Of a DNA stretch of 41,043 nt, positions 25,301 through 34,256 are shown in pieces. The notes below the pieces were generated by a model. The model saw nothing but the letters and a program-made list of their open reading frames with translations, was not told the DNA's origin and did not search any database. The position numbers were made by a program, and so were the translations under genes. Numbering within the stretch: the first letter of the stretch is position 1; the number at the start of each line of letters is the position of its first letter. The DNA is taken from the NCBI RefSeq assembly GCF_000160035.2, contig NZ_KI535372.1, positions 1-41,043 on the forward strand, read 5' to 3'. Origin of the DNA: Catonella morbi ATCC 51271 (GTDB lineage: Bacteria; Bacillota; Clostridia; Lachnospirales; Lachnospiraceae).

Positions 25301-26200
25301 TCACATATTTTTTGCAAAATCAAATCGCTGATTTACCTTTTTTCCTAAACCCATAAGATTCTCCAAAGTTTCTCTCCTGCAAACAAACATTACAAAGCTG
25401 TCACTGTCTATATCCATGGCCCCTACGCAAAAGCCCTGACTGTTCCATTCTTCATCCAGAATTTCACACCAGTCGGGAATATTCACCCCCCTTTTAAGCC
25501 GGTTCTCTTGCAATTCCAGATTATTTTTATCTGCCAAATTTTTCATCTGAGCTATAAATTCCTCAAATCCCTCTTTCCAGTCAAGTTCTATAACGTCTCC
25601 GCTCTCTATCAGTTCATCAACTATAGCTATCCATACAATCTTATCTTTCTCTTCGTCCGCTTCTATACAACGCTCATCATAACGCTCTGCATTTTCATCA
25701 AAATACGTCTTTGGAGAATCAAAACATCTTGCCAATTTAGAAATAACAGTCTTATTATCTGTAAGCAAGCTTACTATTTTATTATATGTTTCTTTATCTA
25801 CTTCAGTCCTCATATCAAGTACAATTTCCCAGCCCTCTATATCCGGAATTGCATTGCTATCAAGAATCTTTTTAGTTATCTTAAGTAATTCCTCTCCTGT
25901 AAATCCGTCCTTTCCGTAAATCAAGACTTCATCTTCCTGTCCTGCTCTTACCGTACCTATCTCTAAATGAAAATAGCCGAAATTCTTATCCTGACAAGTT
26001 TGCACAAAACTACACACACGTCCTATCCTGCGTGTCTTAAGCGGTGATGACGGCGTTATAATGATAAATTCTTCTTCACCTCTGCCTATACGGTCAAGGT
26101 GATTTTCTATATCTTTTACTGTAAATCCCCCTTGTTCTTCCCCGTCAGCTTCCAAAGCCCAACCGGAGTATTTCTTTTCCAAAAAATCAAATAATCCCAT
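25301..26200 (-). CDS. DUF6630-like protein
   Basis: A 299-residue soluble acidic protein. The middle block DKIVWIAIVDELIESGDVIE with LDWKEGFEEF (about 180-215) matches my memory of DUF6630. It begins MGLFDFLEKK, a short amphipathic start common to small cytosolic immunity-like proteins. ATG at 26200 is chosen because AGGAGG sits seven bases upstream; the ATG at 26224 lies before that site. It overlaps the reductase gene by 14 bases. Confidence 0.55.
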   Translation of the reverse strand: MGLFDFLEKKYSGWALEADGEEQGGFTVKDIENHLDRIGRGEEEFIIITPSSPLKTRRIGRVCSFVQTCQDKNFGYFHLEIGTVRAGQEDEVLIYGKDGFTGEELLKITKKILDSNAIPDIEGWEIVLDMRTEVDKETYNKIVSLLTDNKTVISKLARCFDSPKTYFDENAERYDERCIEADEEKDKIVWIAIVDELIESGDVIELDWKEGFEEFIAQMKNLADKNNLELQENRLKRGVNIPDWCEILDEEWNSQGFCVGAMDIDSDSFVMFVCRRETLENLMGLGKKVNQRFDFAKNM

Positions 26201-27077
26201 TTTTTCTCCTCCTAAGATATGCATAAAATTGTTTATGTAATTGCTTCATTTCATCCTGTGCCTTCATTGCATGCCTATACATAAACTTATCTCCGAATCT
26301 GCTGTTAAAAATAATTTTCAAGGCGAATGCCAGTACATTCAACGGAATAAACCTAAAGACATTCATTTTCCCCGGTGAAAGCTCTCCCACCTCTTTTTTC
26401 AAAAAGCAAAAGTTTCTCTTTAATCTTTTTGCTGTTTTTAGCATTATGTTTTTTTCATCTCCGACTTTCCCGGGATTAACTGCCTCATAATATGCATCTG
26501 CAATCGGCACTACCATAGCCAAATGGCAAAGTTGCCAGATATGCATGTTCTTTACTTCCCGGTAAGGAATACAGGCTTTTTTTAATATCTCCGCAAGCTT
26601 TCTTGTCCTCTTTGTTTTTATTCCAGAATTTTCTCCGAAGGTAGTCGGCTGTATCAATCCCGGAGTGAGAGCACCATCAAGTATATCCCCGTCAATGCTG
26701 CCTCCCGCTCCCGGAAATGCCGGGAGAATTCTCCCCCTTCCACAGATTTGTTCCCATTTGCTATAATCATCAACAGAGTTTACCATAGTAACTATGCATC
26801 TGCTCTTATTCGTTTTCAATTCCCCCAGTGCCTGATAAAGCTGATTTTCCCTGACTGTCAGGAAAATAAAATCATAAATATCGTTATCCTCTAATTTGGA
26901 GCATATAGAAACATTTGCCTTCCTTATACTTTTATTTTCAAGATAAAGAAGTCCTTTAGTCTGTAATACTTCTAACCTTTTTCCCCTCGCATAAATGCTT
27001 ACATCATATCCGGTCTTAGCAAACAGGGCTGCATACAATGAGCCTATTACCCCGGCACCGTATATCAATATCCTCAT
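26187..27077 (-). CDS. ketopantoate reductase-like (ApbA/PanE) protein
   Basis: A 296-residue NADP-binding oxidoreductase. GAGVIGSLYAALFA at residues 7-20 is the Rossmann motif, and a C-terminal ApbA-type helical domain follows. True PanE makes pantoate for coenzyme A; this member is a general family relative, as the catalytic Lys/Glu context is not obvious. It is the first gene of the run leading into the immunity-type cluster and overlaps it by 14 bases, so they are probably co-transcribed. Confidence 0.75.
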   Translation of the reverse strand: MRILIYGAGVIGSLYAALFAKTGYDVSIYARGKRLEVLQTKGLLYLENKSIRKANVSICSKLEDNDIYDFIFLTVRENQLYQALGELKTNKSRCIVTMVNSVDDYSKWEQICGRGRILPAFPGAGGSIDGDILDGALTPGLIQPTTFGENSGIKTKRTRKLAEILKKACIPYREVKNMHIWQLCHLAMVVPIADAYYEAVNPGKVGDEKNIMLKTAKRLKRNFCFLKKEVGELSPGKMNVFRFIPLNVLAFALKIIFNSRFGDKFMYRHAMKAQDEMKQLHKQFYAYLRRRKNGII

Positions 27078-27151
27078 AAATCCCTCCTCATAGTATGTTA
27101 AGTACTTTAAAATCTCCGCTTACACCCATACTAATGTATACAGCAATTATA

Positions 27152-27356
27152 TGATGTGGGTGTCAAAAGTATTTGACACCCAATGATACAGGATTGCTTC
27201 GGCTTCACCTCACGCAATCCTTGCAAAAATATTCGTAATCCGCTCATTTTTTTACAAAAAATGACTACTTACTCATATTTTTTGCGTGTCAAAAGATAAT
27301 AAATTCTCTTGCAAGCAAGCTTGCATCGAATTTTTATACTTTTGACACTTGTATCA
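27152..27356. mobile_element. 205-bp MITE with 5-bp target duplication
   Basis: The ends are inverted repeats (17 of 21 bases; GTGTCAAAAGTAT is identical) and TTATA flanks both sides (27147-27151 and 27357-27361), a target-site duplication. Inside are further hairpins: GGGTGTCAAA/TTTGACACCC, GGATTGC/GCAATCC, CATTTTTT/AAAAAATG, and TGCAAGC/GCTTGCA nested in GTGTCAAAAG/CTTTTGACAC. There is no ORF. It needs a transposase in trans. It lies between the reductase gene start and the end of the HAD gene. Confidence 0.7.
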
Positions 27357-27388
27357 TTATATTAAATATAGCATTTTTATCCCTAAAC

Positions 27389-28078
27389 TCAAATTATTGT
27401 TTCCAACTCATGTAAATTTCTGATTGTATATGTAGGGATGAGATTTGTATCATTTATCTCACCCTTTGGGTTGTACCAGCAGGTATCGATTCCTGAGTTA
27501 CATCCTCCCTGAATGTCACTTGTGAGTGAGTCCCCTATAATAACCGCCTGACTTACATCCTCTATTCCTGCCTCAGCTATTACCTTTTCAAAGAAATGTA
27601 TATTAGGCTTTTCAAAACCTACAAGTTCTGAAATAAAGATATTATCCGCAATTTTATCAAGACCTGAACGCTCTAACTTCTTTTTATGTGCGATGGCGGT
27701 ACCATTGGTTACAATAATAATTTTACAGTTCTTCTTCTGAGCCTTAATTATTTCCAAGGCATCATCATTAAATACTATTGTATCACCGAGGGCAAGCTGA
27801 TACTCCTTGTTAAACTCCTTTACCTCATCAGTCCTTATACCTTCTTTTGCAAAGAATTCTTCAAATCTTTCTACCAGAATTCTCTCCTTTTCCATCTTGC
27901 CGCATTCCAAAAGTTTCCAGTATTTTTTATTTATTTTGATATAATGTGAAAGCATCTCATCCGAACATTCGCCCAGATGAAACTTGTCAAACAAAGTTCT
28001 GATAGCCGCTTTTTCGGCTTCTTCAAAATTAAGTACAGTACCATCTATATCCCAAAGTAAATATTTGTATTTTGACAT
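27389..28078 (-). CDS. YjjG-like HAD nucleotidase
   Basis: A 229-residue HAD phosphatase. Motif I LLWDIDGTVL gives Asp10 and Asp12, motif II VTNGT lies near 118, motif III lysine in EKPNIHFF near 151, and motif IV IGDSLTSDI near 178. Cap size and length match YjjG-type noncanonical pyrimidine nucleotidases, which remove damaged nucleotides. ATG at 28078 is taken (GCAGG upstream); the ATG at 28123 would add 15 residues before the catalytic motif without clear need. It stands alone. Confidence 0.8.
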   Translation of the reverse strand: MSKYKYLLWDIDGTVLNFEEAEKAAIRTLFDKFHLGECSDEMLSHYIKINKKYWKLLECGKMEKERILVERFEEFFAKEGIRTDEVKEFNKEYQLALGDTIVFNDDALEIIKAQKKNCKIIIVTNGTAIAHKKKLERSGLDKIADNIFISELVGFEKPNIHFFEKVIAEAGIEDVSQAVIIGDSLTSDIQGGCNSGIDTCWYNPKGEINDTNLIPTYTIRNLHELETII

Positions 28079-28253
28079 AATCTTACCTGCCTTTATCATA
28101 TTTTTTAAATAGTTTTTACTCACACAAAGCTCTTCTAATATTTTAAATGAAAAGCCGATAACTTACAATACAAATTATGTTAACCGAAATAATTCCCACA
28201 AATCAAGACTTTTTGACATAAATATATCCACCCGCAATATAATTCCGAACAAA

Positions 28254-28292
28254 CAAATAACTCCCGATCCTTATACAATTGGGAGTTATTTG
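28254..28292 (-). terminator. terminator of the large surface gene
   Basis: CAAATAACTCCC (28254-28265) and GGGAGTTATTTG (28281-28292) form a perfect 12-pair stem. On the minus strand it follows the stop at 28325 and leads into a T-rich tract. Confidence 0.85.
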
Positions 28293-28324
28293 TTTTAATT
28301 ATTTCTAATTGAATTTGAGTTATA

Positions 28325-31300
28325 CTATTTTTTTAATGTAAGACGTATGCTGTATTTTCCTGTTCTGACAATCACAATATCAACAGGTTCTTTAACACCG
28401 TCAAACTCTACTCTTACATCGTTATCACCCTCAGCAAGCATATTGCCAATCGCTGTCGAATATCTGCTGGTTTTAAGATCGCTAATCTGAATATGTCCTT
28501 CTTTCATCTTAAATGAGCTGTTTTCTATTTCCTTGTATGAACCGTCACTTCCCTTTACAGACATTTTCACAGCGGAAGCCTTAAGAAGATCTTCACGCTT
28601 AGGATTTATATAAAGTTCATGAACCCCAAAGGCACTGTTAAACTTAAGGTCGGTAAAGGCAGGCTCAGTATTCTTTGTTCCGTCTTCCGCATCTTTATTC
28701 GGTGCTGAAGCAGCATTTGTTTCCACAATTTTAACTAATTTTGGATCATACTGATTTCTGGTGTCAAGTATAAAAGTATAGGTCTTAAAACCTGTAGATT
28801 CAATCACCATAGGACGATTCTCTATTGCATTATAAGACAGTCCGACTGTTAACTCACCGGATTTTACTCCATATTTATTGGTTCCTGCACCACCAAACAT
28901 ACCGGTAGTATTTTTCTCATATGCTTTACCGTCTACAGTAACAGAAGTAATATTTTTTATCCATTCTTCTGCATTTGTTGCACCAAAATCAGACTTAATT
29001 ACAATTTCATTAAAATTCTTTCCATTGCGAAGTTCCGCTCCTTCAGGAATATCAAGGCTTTTTAATTCATTCTCCTGCTTTCCGTTGTTATCACCGGTGT
29101 TTGCAGTTTTAGTCTCTTCCATCTTGATTATATCCGCCGAATATGGAGAGCTGTTATTAAATGTGATAGTATAGCTCTTGTAAATGCTTGATTCTATAAC
29201 CAGTTCCACAGATTTCTTTGTATTATTAGGTCTGCGTATTTTTAGCATTTCGAAGGAAAATCCATACTGGTTATCTTCCAAATTACCAAAGAAGCCAAGC
29301 TCTCCTTTATTGGTATACTTAACACCATCCATGGTAATTCCTGTAATGCTCTTTAGCCACTCTCTCGCATTTTCAACAGCAAACCCGGAACCAATTGTAA
29401 GAACACCATTATCACCGGTCATATGAAGTTTGTCGCTATTAATTACAAGGCTCTTCAATCCATTTTCAGGTTTCTTATCACCCTGTCCCGGATTTTCAGG
29501 TTTCTTTGGCTCCTCAGGCTGTTTTGGTCCTTCAGGTTTTTTATCCGCTTTTGACACAATAGCTTCAACAGTATGTGGCTGATAACCATCTGCGTAAACT
29601 GTAATTGTAAGTTTTTTATTATATTCTTTTAAGTACTGATCGCGGAAAAATGCACTGCCTTTAATAATAAGCTTGTCATTGTCAACTCTGTAATCGGAAG
29701 TTTTTACAGAATATCCATTTTGAGTACCGTCATAGTGAGTTGTATAATACTGGTTATGTAACACTTTAATCTTTGAAAGATAGGTTTTATCAGCGTATAC
29801 AACTAATTCTTCATTTTCCTTAACTTTATTGCCATTAGGATAGGTAAAACCTTCCATAGGTTTTCCAAGATAGCTTCCGTCCATTACAAGCTCACCGAGA
29901 AGGTTATCTTCAAGCACTTCCTTAACTCTTGTGAGCCTATTGGTTGTCTTTACGTTAGGTGTCTTTACATATTCGGAGAAAGTTAAATACTTACCCTTTG
30001 TTTTTGCTGTATTTACTGCAGTATTATAATATGCCCAATCATAGAACACCTTGCCTTCTTCATCGTAGACAGCAATAAAGTTTGTCATATCCTTTTCAAA
30101 TCTGTCCACTATTCCCTTTGCATAAGCATTCTCGATTCCGAGTTTTTCAAAAATCTCTGCATTGGCAACAAGGTCTGTGTTGAAAATAATATTAGCAGAT
30201 ATAGCATTTCCGCCACCACTTGAGCTGTCACCCGGAGTTGTACCTACTTTGGTAGCTCCTGCTACTGCATCAAATCTCATTCCGTCAACAGACAACAGAC
30301 TTGACCTGCTGCCCATAGTCATAACTCTGTTATCAGCGTTCTTTTTCTCTTCCTTCTTTTCAATATCCTTTCCGTCAGTTACCCTGAATACCGTATCTAC
30401 TGTTTTATAGCTATGGAAATGTACTCTAAGAGTATAATTACCGTTGTAAGGAATATTGTTTACTCCCTTTGTTCCATCCTCTTCTTTTCCCCTTGTAACA
30501 TCATTGTAAAGTACAAAGAGGTCATTAAACATAAAGTAATCACCGATAAGCCTCAGTGTTTTTATTTCACCTGTAGGAAGGATAAGTTCTGCTTTCTCAA
30601 CAGGTCTCTCAAGTCCGACTGTGACATTCTTCACTGCAAAATGAAGGTTCTTACCTGACTGTACCGATGGCTCTTTTAAGAGGAACTCAGGTGTTTCTCT
30701 GCCCTCCACCTTAACACGAACCATAACAGCCTTGCTTGCATCAGACTTGATTCTGATTCTATAGTAACCTCTGTTTCTAAAGTTTACCTGCTGTGTTGAT
30801 GTCGTAAGAACCGCTACAGTTTTTCCGTTATGCTCTTTAAATGACTTTGTATAAACAAGCTCCTTATTAAGGGTTGTCTGGTTTTCATTATCAGATACTA
30901 ACTGAAGTGCACCCTTAGGCTGAATACCGTCAAACCATTTTTTATCTGCCTCATCAGTATAGTTAAACTGAACCTGAACATCACCCTCTTCTACAGCAGG
31001 AACTGTATAATAAGGTCTTTCGGTAAGCTTTCTTGTAGCCTTTAAGTTTAAGTCAAAAGTGGTCGATTTTGGCTTATAACGAAGTTTTCCCTCGTCATCA
31101 TAATTGCTGAGATAATAATCCCAAACAGCAACCTTTCCATATCCTATAATGTACTTTGGTGACTTAGCTTCCTTAGTAAGTACAGGAGCTACAACCTCAC
31201 CCGCATCAGCATCTCTGTTCAATTTAACAATCTGGTTTAATTTGCTATCTGTCTTGCTTACAACCTTTACTTCTGCCGGATTAAGATTATCTACTTCCCA

Positions 31301-32335
31301 TTTAACAAGAGTACCCTCTTTATCAACAGGAGTAAGCTCGCTTGTAATATCCACTCCATCTACATAGGTAGCAGTATTATCCTTTGTGTATCCTTTTTCA
31401 AAGTTTACAACTACATATCTGAGGAAACCGGTAGCATCAATAATCTTGGTTCTTGTCTCATTTACAAGCTTGGTTGTTCCAACCTTATTACCTGCATTTC
31501 CACCATTATTGGATGAATTTCCACCATTGTTACCTGTATTTCCGCCATTGTTGGATGAATTTCCACCATTATTGCCTGCATTTCCGCCACCGCCGGATGA
31601 TCCGCCTCCGGCAAAACCACCGCCTGCAAAACCTCCGCCTGTGTTACCACCCGCTGTATTTCCGGCAGTTCCGCTTCCGCCTGAAGCATTGTCCTCATTC
31701 ACATCTACATTAGCTGCACCCTGTGCTGTCTCATCATCTTCTATATCTAAATTTTCATTAGCGTATCTCTCACCGGGCTTAACAGTTACCTTTTTGTCTG
31801 CAATAACCAGCTTAACAGTCTTCTTGGTTTTATTTTCTACTATAAGGTCCACCTTAGATGTGACCTTAGCCGACTCTGAACCTGCCTTGTATGTAAGCTC
31901 TGCGTAAGCCGCCTTACCGCTTATATTAAGCGCAGTTCCGGATGCAATTTCAATCTTACTTCCGGACTCGTCAAGTACAAGACTTGTATTCTTAACAGCT
32001 CCGAGATATATTATTTTCTTAAACTTAGCTCCCTTTGAAATATATATCTTTGATTTTTCAGCCGCATATATAAACAAAGTTTTATCCTTGTAATTTCCCT
32101 TTGGTATACTTAAAGTTTTTGCTGAAACTGCATTTAAAATTATTCTTTTTATACTTTTATTCTTTAATGCACTTTTAATACCTTTATTGCTGTTTACGGT
32201 AATCTCAGCCTTCTTTACTGTTACCTTCTTAGTCTGTGCCGCACTTGCCACAGTAGGGTTAAACTGTACCGGCAACATACTGAGCGACATTGTCATTATC
32301 ATAGCTGCCGCTATATTTCTTTTAAGTTTTCTCAT
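28325..32335 (-). CDS. large exported surface protein with HID-type repeats
   Basis: A 1336-residue secreted protein: signal peptide about 1-33 ending VASAA; a repetitive beta region (about 40-200); a Gly/Asn/Ser linker (about 216-285) containing GGGFAGGGFAGGG and imperfect 14-residue NNGGN repeats; a long central beta region; then near 960-1080, 1090-1205 and, weaker, 1222-1336 repeats with the pattern WLKSITG-x-T-x-DG-x-xY, like the hemoglobin-interacting domain (PF07550, formerly DUF1533). This suggests heme or hemoglobin capture at the surface, which I infer. No LPXTG signal; anchoring is unknown. GGAGG precedes the ATG. It has its own promoter, operator-like dyad and terminator. Confidence 0.75.
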   Translation of the reverse strand: MRKLKRNIAAAMIMTMSLSMLPVQFNPTVASAAQTKKVTVKKAEITVNSNKGIKSALKNKSIKRIILNAVSAKTLSIPKGNYKDKTLFIYAAEKSKIYISKGAKFKKIIYLGAVKNTSLVLDESGSKIEIASGTALNISGKAAYAELTYKAGSESAKVTSKVDLIVENKTKKTVKLVIADKKVTVKPGERYANENLDIEDDETAQGAANVDVNEDNASGGSGTAGNTAGGNTGGGFAGGGFAGGGSSGGGGNAGNNGGNSSNNGGNTGNNGGNSSNNGGNAGNKVGTTKLVNETRTKIIDATGFLRYVVVNFEKGYTKDNTATYVDGVDITSELTPVDKEGTLVKWEVDNLNPAEVKVVSKTDSKLNQIVKLNRDADAGEVVAPVLTKEAKSPKYIIGYGKVAVWDYYLSNYDDEGKLRYKPKSTTFDLNLKATRKLTERPYYTVPAVEEGDVQVQFNYTDEADKKWFDGIQPKGALQLVSDNENQTTLNKELVYTKSFKEHNGKTVAVLTTSTQQVNFRNRGYYRIRIKSDASKAVMVRVKVEGRETPEFLLKEPSVQSGKNLHFAVKNVTVGLERPVEKAELILPTGEIKTLRLIGDYFMFNDLFVLYNDVTRGKEEDGTKGVNNIPYNGNYTLRVHFHSYKTVDTVFRVTDGKDIEKKEEKKNADNRVMTMGSRSSLLSVDGMRFDAVAGATKVGTTPGDSSSGGGNAISANIIFNTDLVANAEIFEKLGIENAYAKGIVDRFEKDMTNFIAVYDEEGKVFYDWAYYNTAVNTAKTKGKYLTFSEYVKTPNVKTTNRLTRVKEVLEDNLLGELVMDGSYLGKPMEGFTYPNGNKVKENEELVVYADKTYLSKIKVLHNQYYTTHYDGTQNGYSVKTSDYRVDNDKLIIKGSAFFRDQYLKEYNKKLTITVYADGYQPHTVEAIVSKADKKPEGPKQPEEPKKPENPGQGDKKPENGLKSLVINSDKLHMTGDNGVLTIGSGFAVENAREWLKSITGITMDGVKYTNKGELGFFGNLEDNQYGFSFEMLKIRRPNNTKKSVELVIESSIYKSYTITFNNSSPYSADIIKMEETKTANTGDNNGKQENELKSLDIPEGAELRNGKNFNEIVIKSDFGATNAEEWIKNITSVTVDGKAYEKNTTGMFGGAGTNKYGVKSGELTVGLSYNAIENRPMVIESTGFKTYTFILDTRNQYDPKLVKIVETNAASAPNKDAEDGTKNTEPAFTDLKFNSAFGVHELYINPKREDLLKASAVKMSVKGSDGSYKEIENSSFKMKEGHIQISDLKTSRYSTAIGNMLAEGDNDVRVEFDGVKEPVDIVIVRTGKYSIRLTLKK

Positions 32336-32384
32336 CTTTCCTCCCGGTGAAATAATTTAGTAGTTTCTGCTTATCAAATTAGCG

Positions 32385-32407
32385 ATAATGAAATCTAACC
32401 TCATTAC
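32385..32407 (-). promoter_or_regulatory. operator-like dyad 1
   Basis: ATAATGA (32385-32391), nine bases, then TCATTAC (32401-32407). It lies immediately downstream of the -10 of the surface-gene promoter, covering the likely start, as expected for a repressor site. It has the same half-sites and spacing as the dyad at 32558-32580. Confidence 0.5.
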
Positions 32408-32420
32408 GATAAGCCATAAT

Positions 32421-32449
32421 ATCATAGCAATTCAATAGGAAAAGTGCAA
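32421..32449 (-). promoter_or_regulatory. promoter of the surface gene
   Basis: TTGCAC (32444-32449), 17 bases, then TATGAT (32421-32426). It fires toward the start codon at 32335 and is followed at once by dyad 1. Confidence 0.6.
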
Positions 32450-32557
32450 CCTCTTAAAAATATCATCATCCATCTTCTTTGTAAGATTTCAACAGTATTT
32501 TTTAAATACTATTACTTTTTATAGTAATTAAACATAAAATTTTTCACTTTGAACACA

Positions 32558-32580
32558 TTAATGATAACTTTTCTCATTAA
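32558..32580. promoter_or_regulatory. operator-like dyad 2
   Basis: TTAATGA (32558-32564), nine bases, TCATTAA (32574-32580): a perfect seven-base inverted repeat. It shares the TAATGA-N9-TCATTA plan with dyad 1, 150 bases away. Both lie in the gap between the surface gene and the rightward gene at 32721, which holds no other gene. Confidence 0.5.
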
Positions 32581-32659
32581 CACCCTAGTAATACTATTAT
32601 AATTTTACATCAATTCCCCTCTTTGTCACATAATCTTAAGAAATATTATGAACATTTTC

Positions 32660-32688
32660 TTGAATATTTATCCATTTTGTTATATTAT
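32660..32688 (+). promoter_or_regulatory. promoter of the DUF975 gene
   Basis: TTGAAT (32660-32665), 17 bases, then TATTAT (32683-32688), ending about 30 bases before the ATG at 32721. Confidence 0.55.
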
Positions 32689-32720
32689 TATTCCTATAAA
32701 TAAAATTGTAGGAGGGTTTT

Positions 32721-33464
32721 ATGTGGACAAGAGCTATGCTTAAAACAAATGCCCGGGCTGCGCTTAAGAAAAACTATGTGAATGTTGTTATTGCATCTTT
32801 AATTTTTGCTTTTATATCCGGAGCTTTCAGTACTTCTTCCGCCGGCAATAGAGGTGCTTCTTCCTTTGCTTCCGGTAATATATCCAAGGAATTCATTGCC
32901 TTTTTAACCATGCTTCTTGGAATTATCGTTATTGTCGGAGTAATAGGAATATTGCTTTCAATATTTGTTTTCAATCCACTAAATGTTGGAGTACAGAAGT
33001 TTTTTATAGAAAATCATTATTCAAATTCCGGACTTAGCTCTCTTCTCTGGGCTTTTAAGACCAACTACGCAAATATAGTAAAAACGATGTTTCTTATGCA
33101 TGTATATCTTTTTCTTTGGTCTTTGCTTTTTGCCATACCGGGGATAATAAAGGGCTATTCCTACCGTTTAGTTCCATTTATACTTGCTGACAATCCTGAT
33201 ATGGATCCCGATGATGCTATAACTCTTTCCAGAGAAATGATGAATGGTCAGAAGTTCGATGCCTTTGTGCTGGATTTAAGTTTTATACTATGGTGGATTC
33301 TTTCAGGAATTACTTTTAATATAGCAGGTATTGTATATGTATTCCCATACATATATGCTACAGATGCAGAATTGTATCTGGCTATCAAAAACGGCTCTGT
33401 TGACGATATTACAGGTTCCTTTAATAACAACCCGGATAATAATAACGGAGATTATTATGGTTAA
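32721..33464 (+). CDS. DUF975 family membrane protein
   Basis: A 247-residue integral membrane protein opening with the DUF975 pattern (MWTRAMLKTNARAALKKNY) and holding about five to six helices, an asparagine-rich tail and a serine/alanine-rich first outside loop. The C-terminal helices end at a FPYIYATDAELYLAI motif. GGAGGG precedes the ATG. The methyltransferase gene starts eight bases before its stop, so the pair is coupled. The function of the family is unknown. Confidence 0.8.
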   Translation: MWTRAMLKTNARAALKKNYVNVVIASLIFAFISGAFSTSSAGNRGASSFASGNISKEFIAFLTMLLGIIVIVGVIGILLSIFVFNPLNVGVQKFFIENHYSNSGLSSLLWAFKTNYANIVKTMFLMHVYLFLWSLLFAIPGIIKGYSYRLVPFILADNPDMDPDDAITLSREMMNGQKFDAFVLDLSFILWWILSGITFNIAGIVYVFPYIYATDAELYLAIKNGSVDDITGSFNNNPDNNNGDYYG

Positions 33465-34203
33465 TTTCAAACATTTATTTGACAACGGAAAAGTGGTCTA
33501 TTTTTCTAACTGTTACGGAAATAATGACTTGGAAATAGTGGACAAGACGGAAGAAGGCGAATCTATTCGCCTTCTTCTCGTAAATGGTGCCAGAGAATCC
33601 GCAACCTACAACCAAAAAGAGCATAGGAATGACCTTGTATTCCAATATTCAATCTGTTTCAATGATGTATTTAATCTAAGCAGAGAGCTTAACACCTGTC
33701 TTATGCTTGGGGGTGCGGGGTTCTCCTATCCTAAGTACCTTATCAGCCACTATCCCGCTAAGACTATGGACGTGGTTGAAATAGACGAAGGGATGGTTGA
33801 ACTTGCTTTTAAATATTTTTATCTTGATGAACTTTTTGACGAATATAATCTATATGAAAACGAGCGCCTCAAAATCTATGTGATGGACGGTCGTGAATAT
33901 CTGGCTACTACTCCAAAGACTTATGATGTAATTTTTAATGATGCTTATATTTCTGATTCTCCCGCAGAGGGGCTTATGAGTTTTGAAGCGGTTTCAGTTA
34001 TAAAGAACCGGCTCAATCCCGGCGGCGTTTATGTCGTAAATATGATTACCGCCATCTCCGGAAATGCTGCCTATCCTCTCTTTTCAGTAATGGCCTATAT
34101 TAAACAACATTTTAAGTATACACAGCTTCATAAATGTCGGGCTGATACGCCTGCAAATGAAAGACAGAATTGCCTGATATTTGCCTCCGATACACCTTTT
34201 TAA
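33457..34203 (+). CDS. spermidine-synthase-fold methyltransferase-like protein
   Basis: A 248-residue Rossmann-type protein: LMLGGAGFSYPKYL near residues 83-96 is the nucleotide-binding loop, then VVEIDEGMVELA near 107 with the acidic residue that binds the ligand, and DVIFNDAYISD near 157. It is closest to SpeE-like proteins, but the polyamine-binding residues are not evident, so a methyltransferase or regulatory role is possible. Start ATG 33457 (ACGGAG upstream) lies inside the end of the DUF975 frame. The operon ends with a terminator at 34203. Confidence 0.75.
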   Translation: MVNFKHLFDNGKVVYFSNCYGNNDLEIVDKTEEGESIRLLLVNGARESATYNQKEHRNDLVFQYSICFNDVFNLSRELNTCLMLGGAGFSYPKYLISHYPAKTMDVVEIDEGMVELAFKYFYLDELFDEYNLYENERLKIYVMDGREYLATTPKTYDVIFNDAYISDSPAEGLMSFEAVSVIKNRLNPGGVYVVNMITAISGNAAYPLFSVMAYIKQHFKYTQLHKCRADTPANERQNCLIFASDTPF

Positions 34204-34240
34204 AACAAACCACCCACTTTATATAATGGATGGTTTGTTT
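34203..34240. terminator. convergent terminator
   Basis: AAACAAACCACCCA pairs with TGGATGGTTTGTTT with a single mismatch, flanked by A and T runs. It can stop both the plus gene at 34203 and the minus gene ending at 34257. Confidence 0.8.
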
Positions 34241-34256
34241 TCATTAATCTGTTCCC

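Noticed and set aside
31499-31590. Repeats suggesting a CRISPR array
   Set aside because: They are imperfect 42-bp in-frame tandem repeats encoding NNGGN segments, with no unique spacers.
31386-31907. Plus-strand proline-rich frame opposite the surface-protein linker
   Set aside because: Same artefact of Gly/Asn-rich coding on the other strand.
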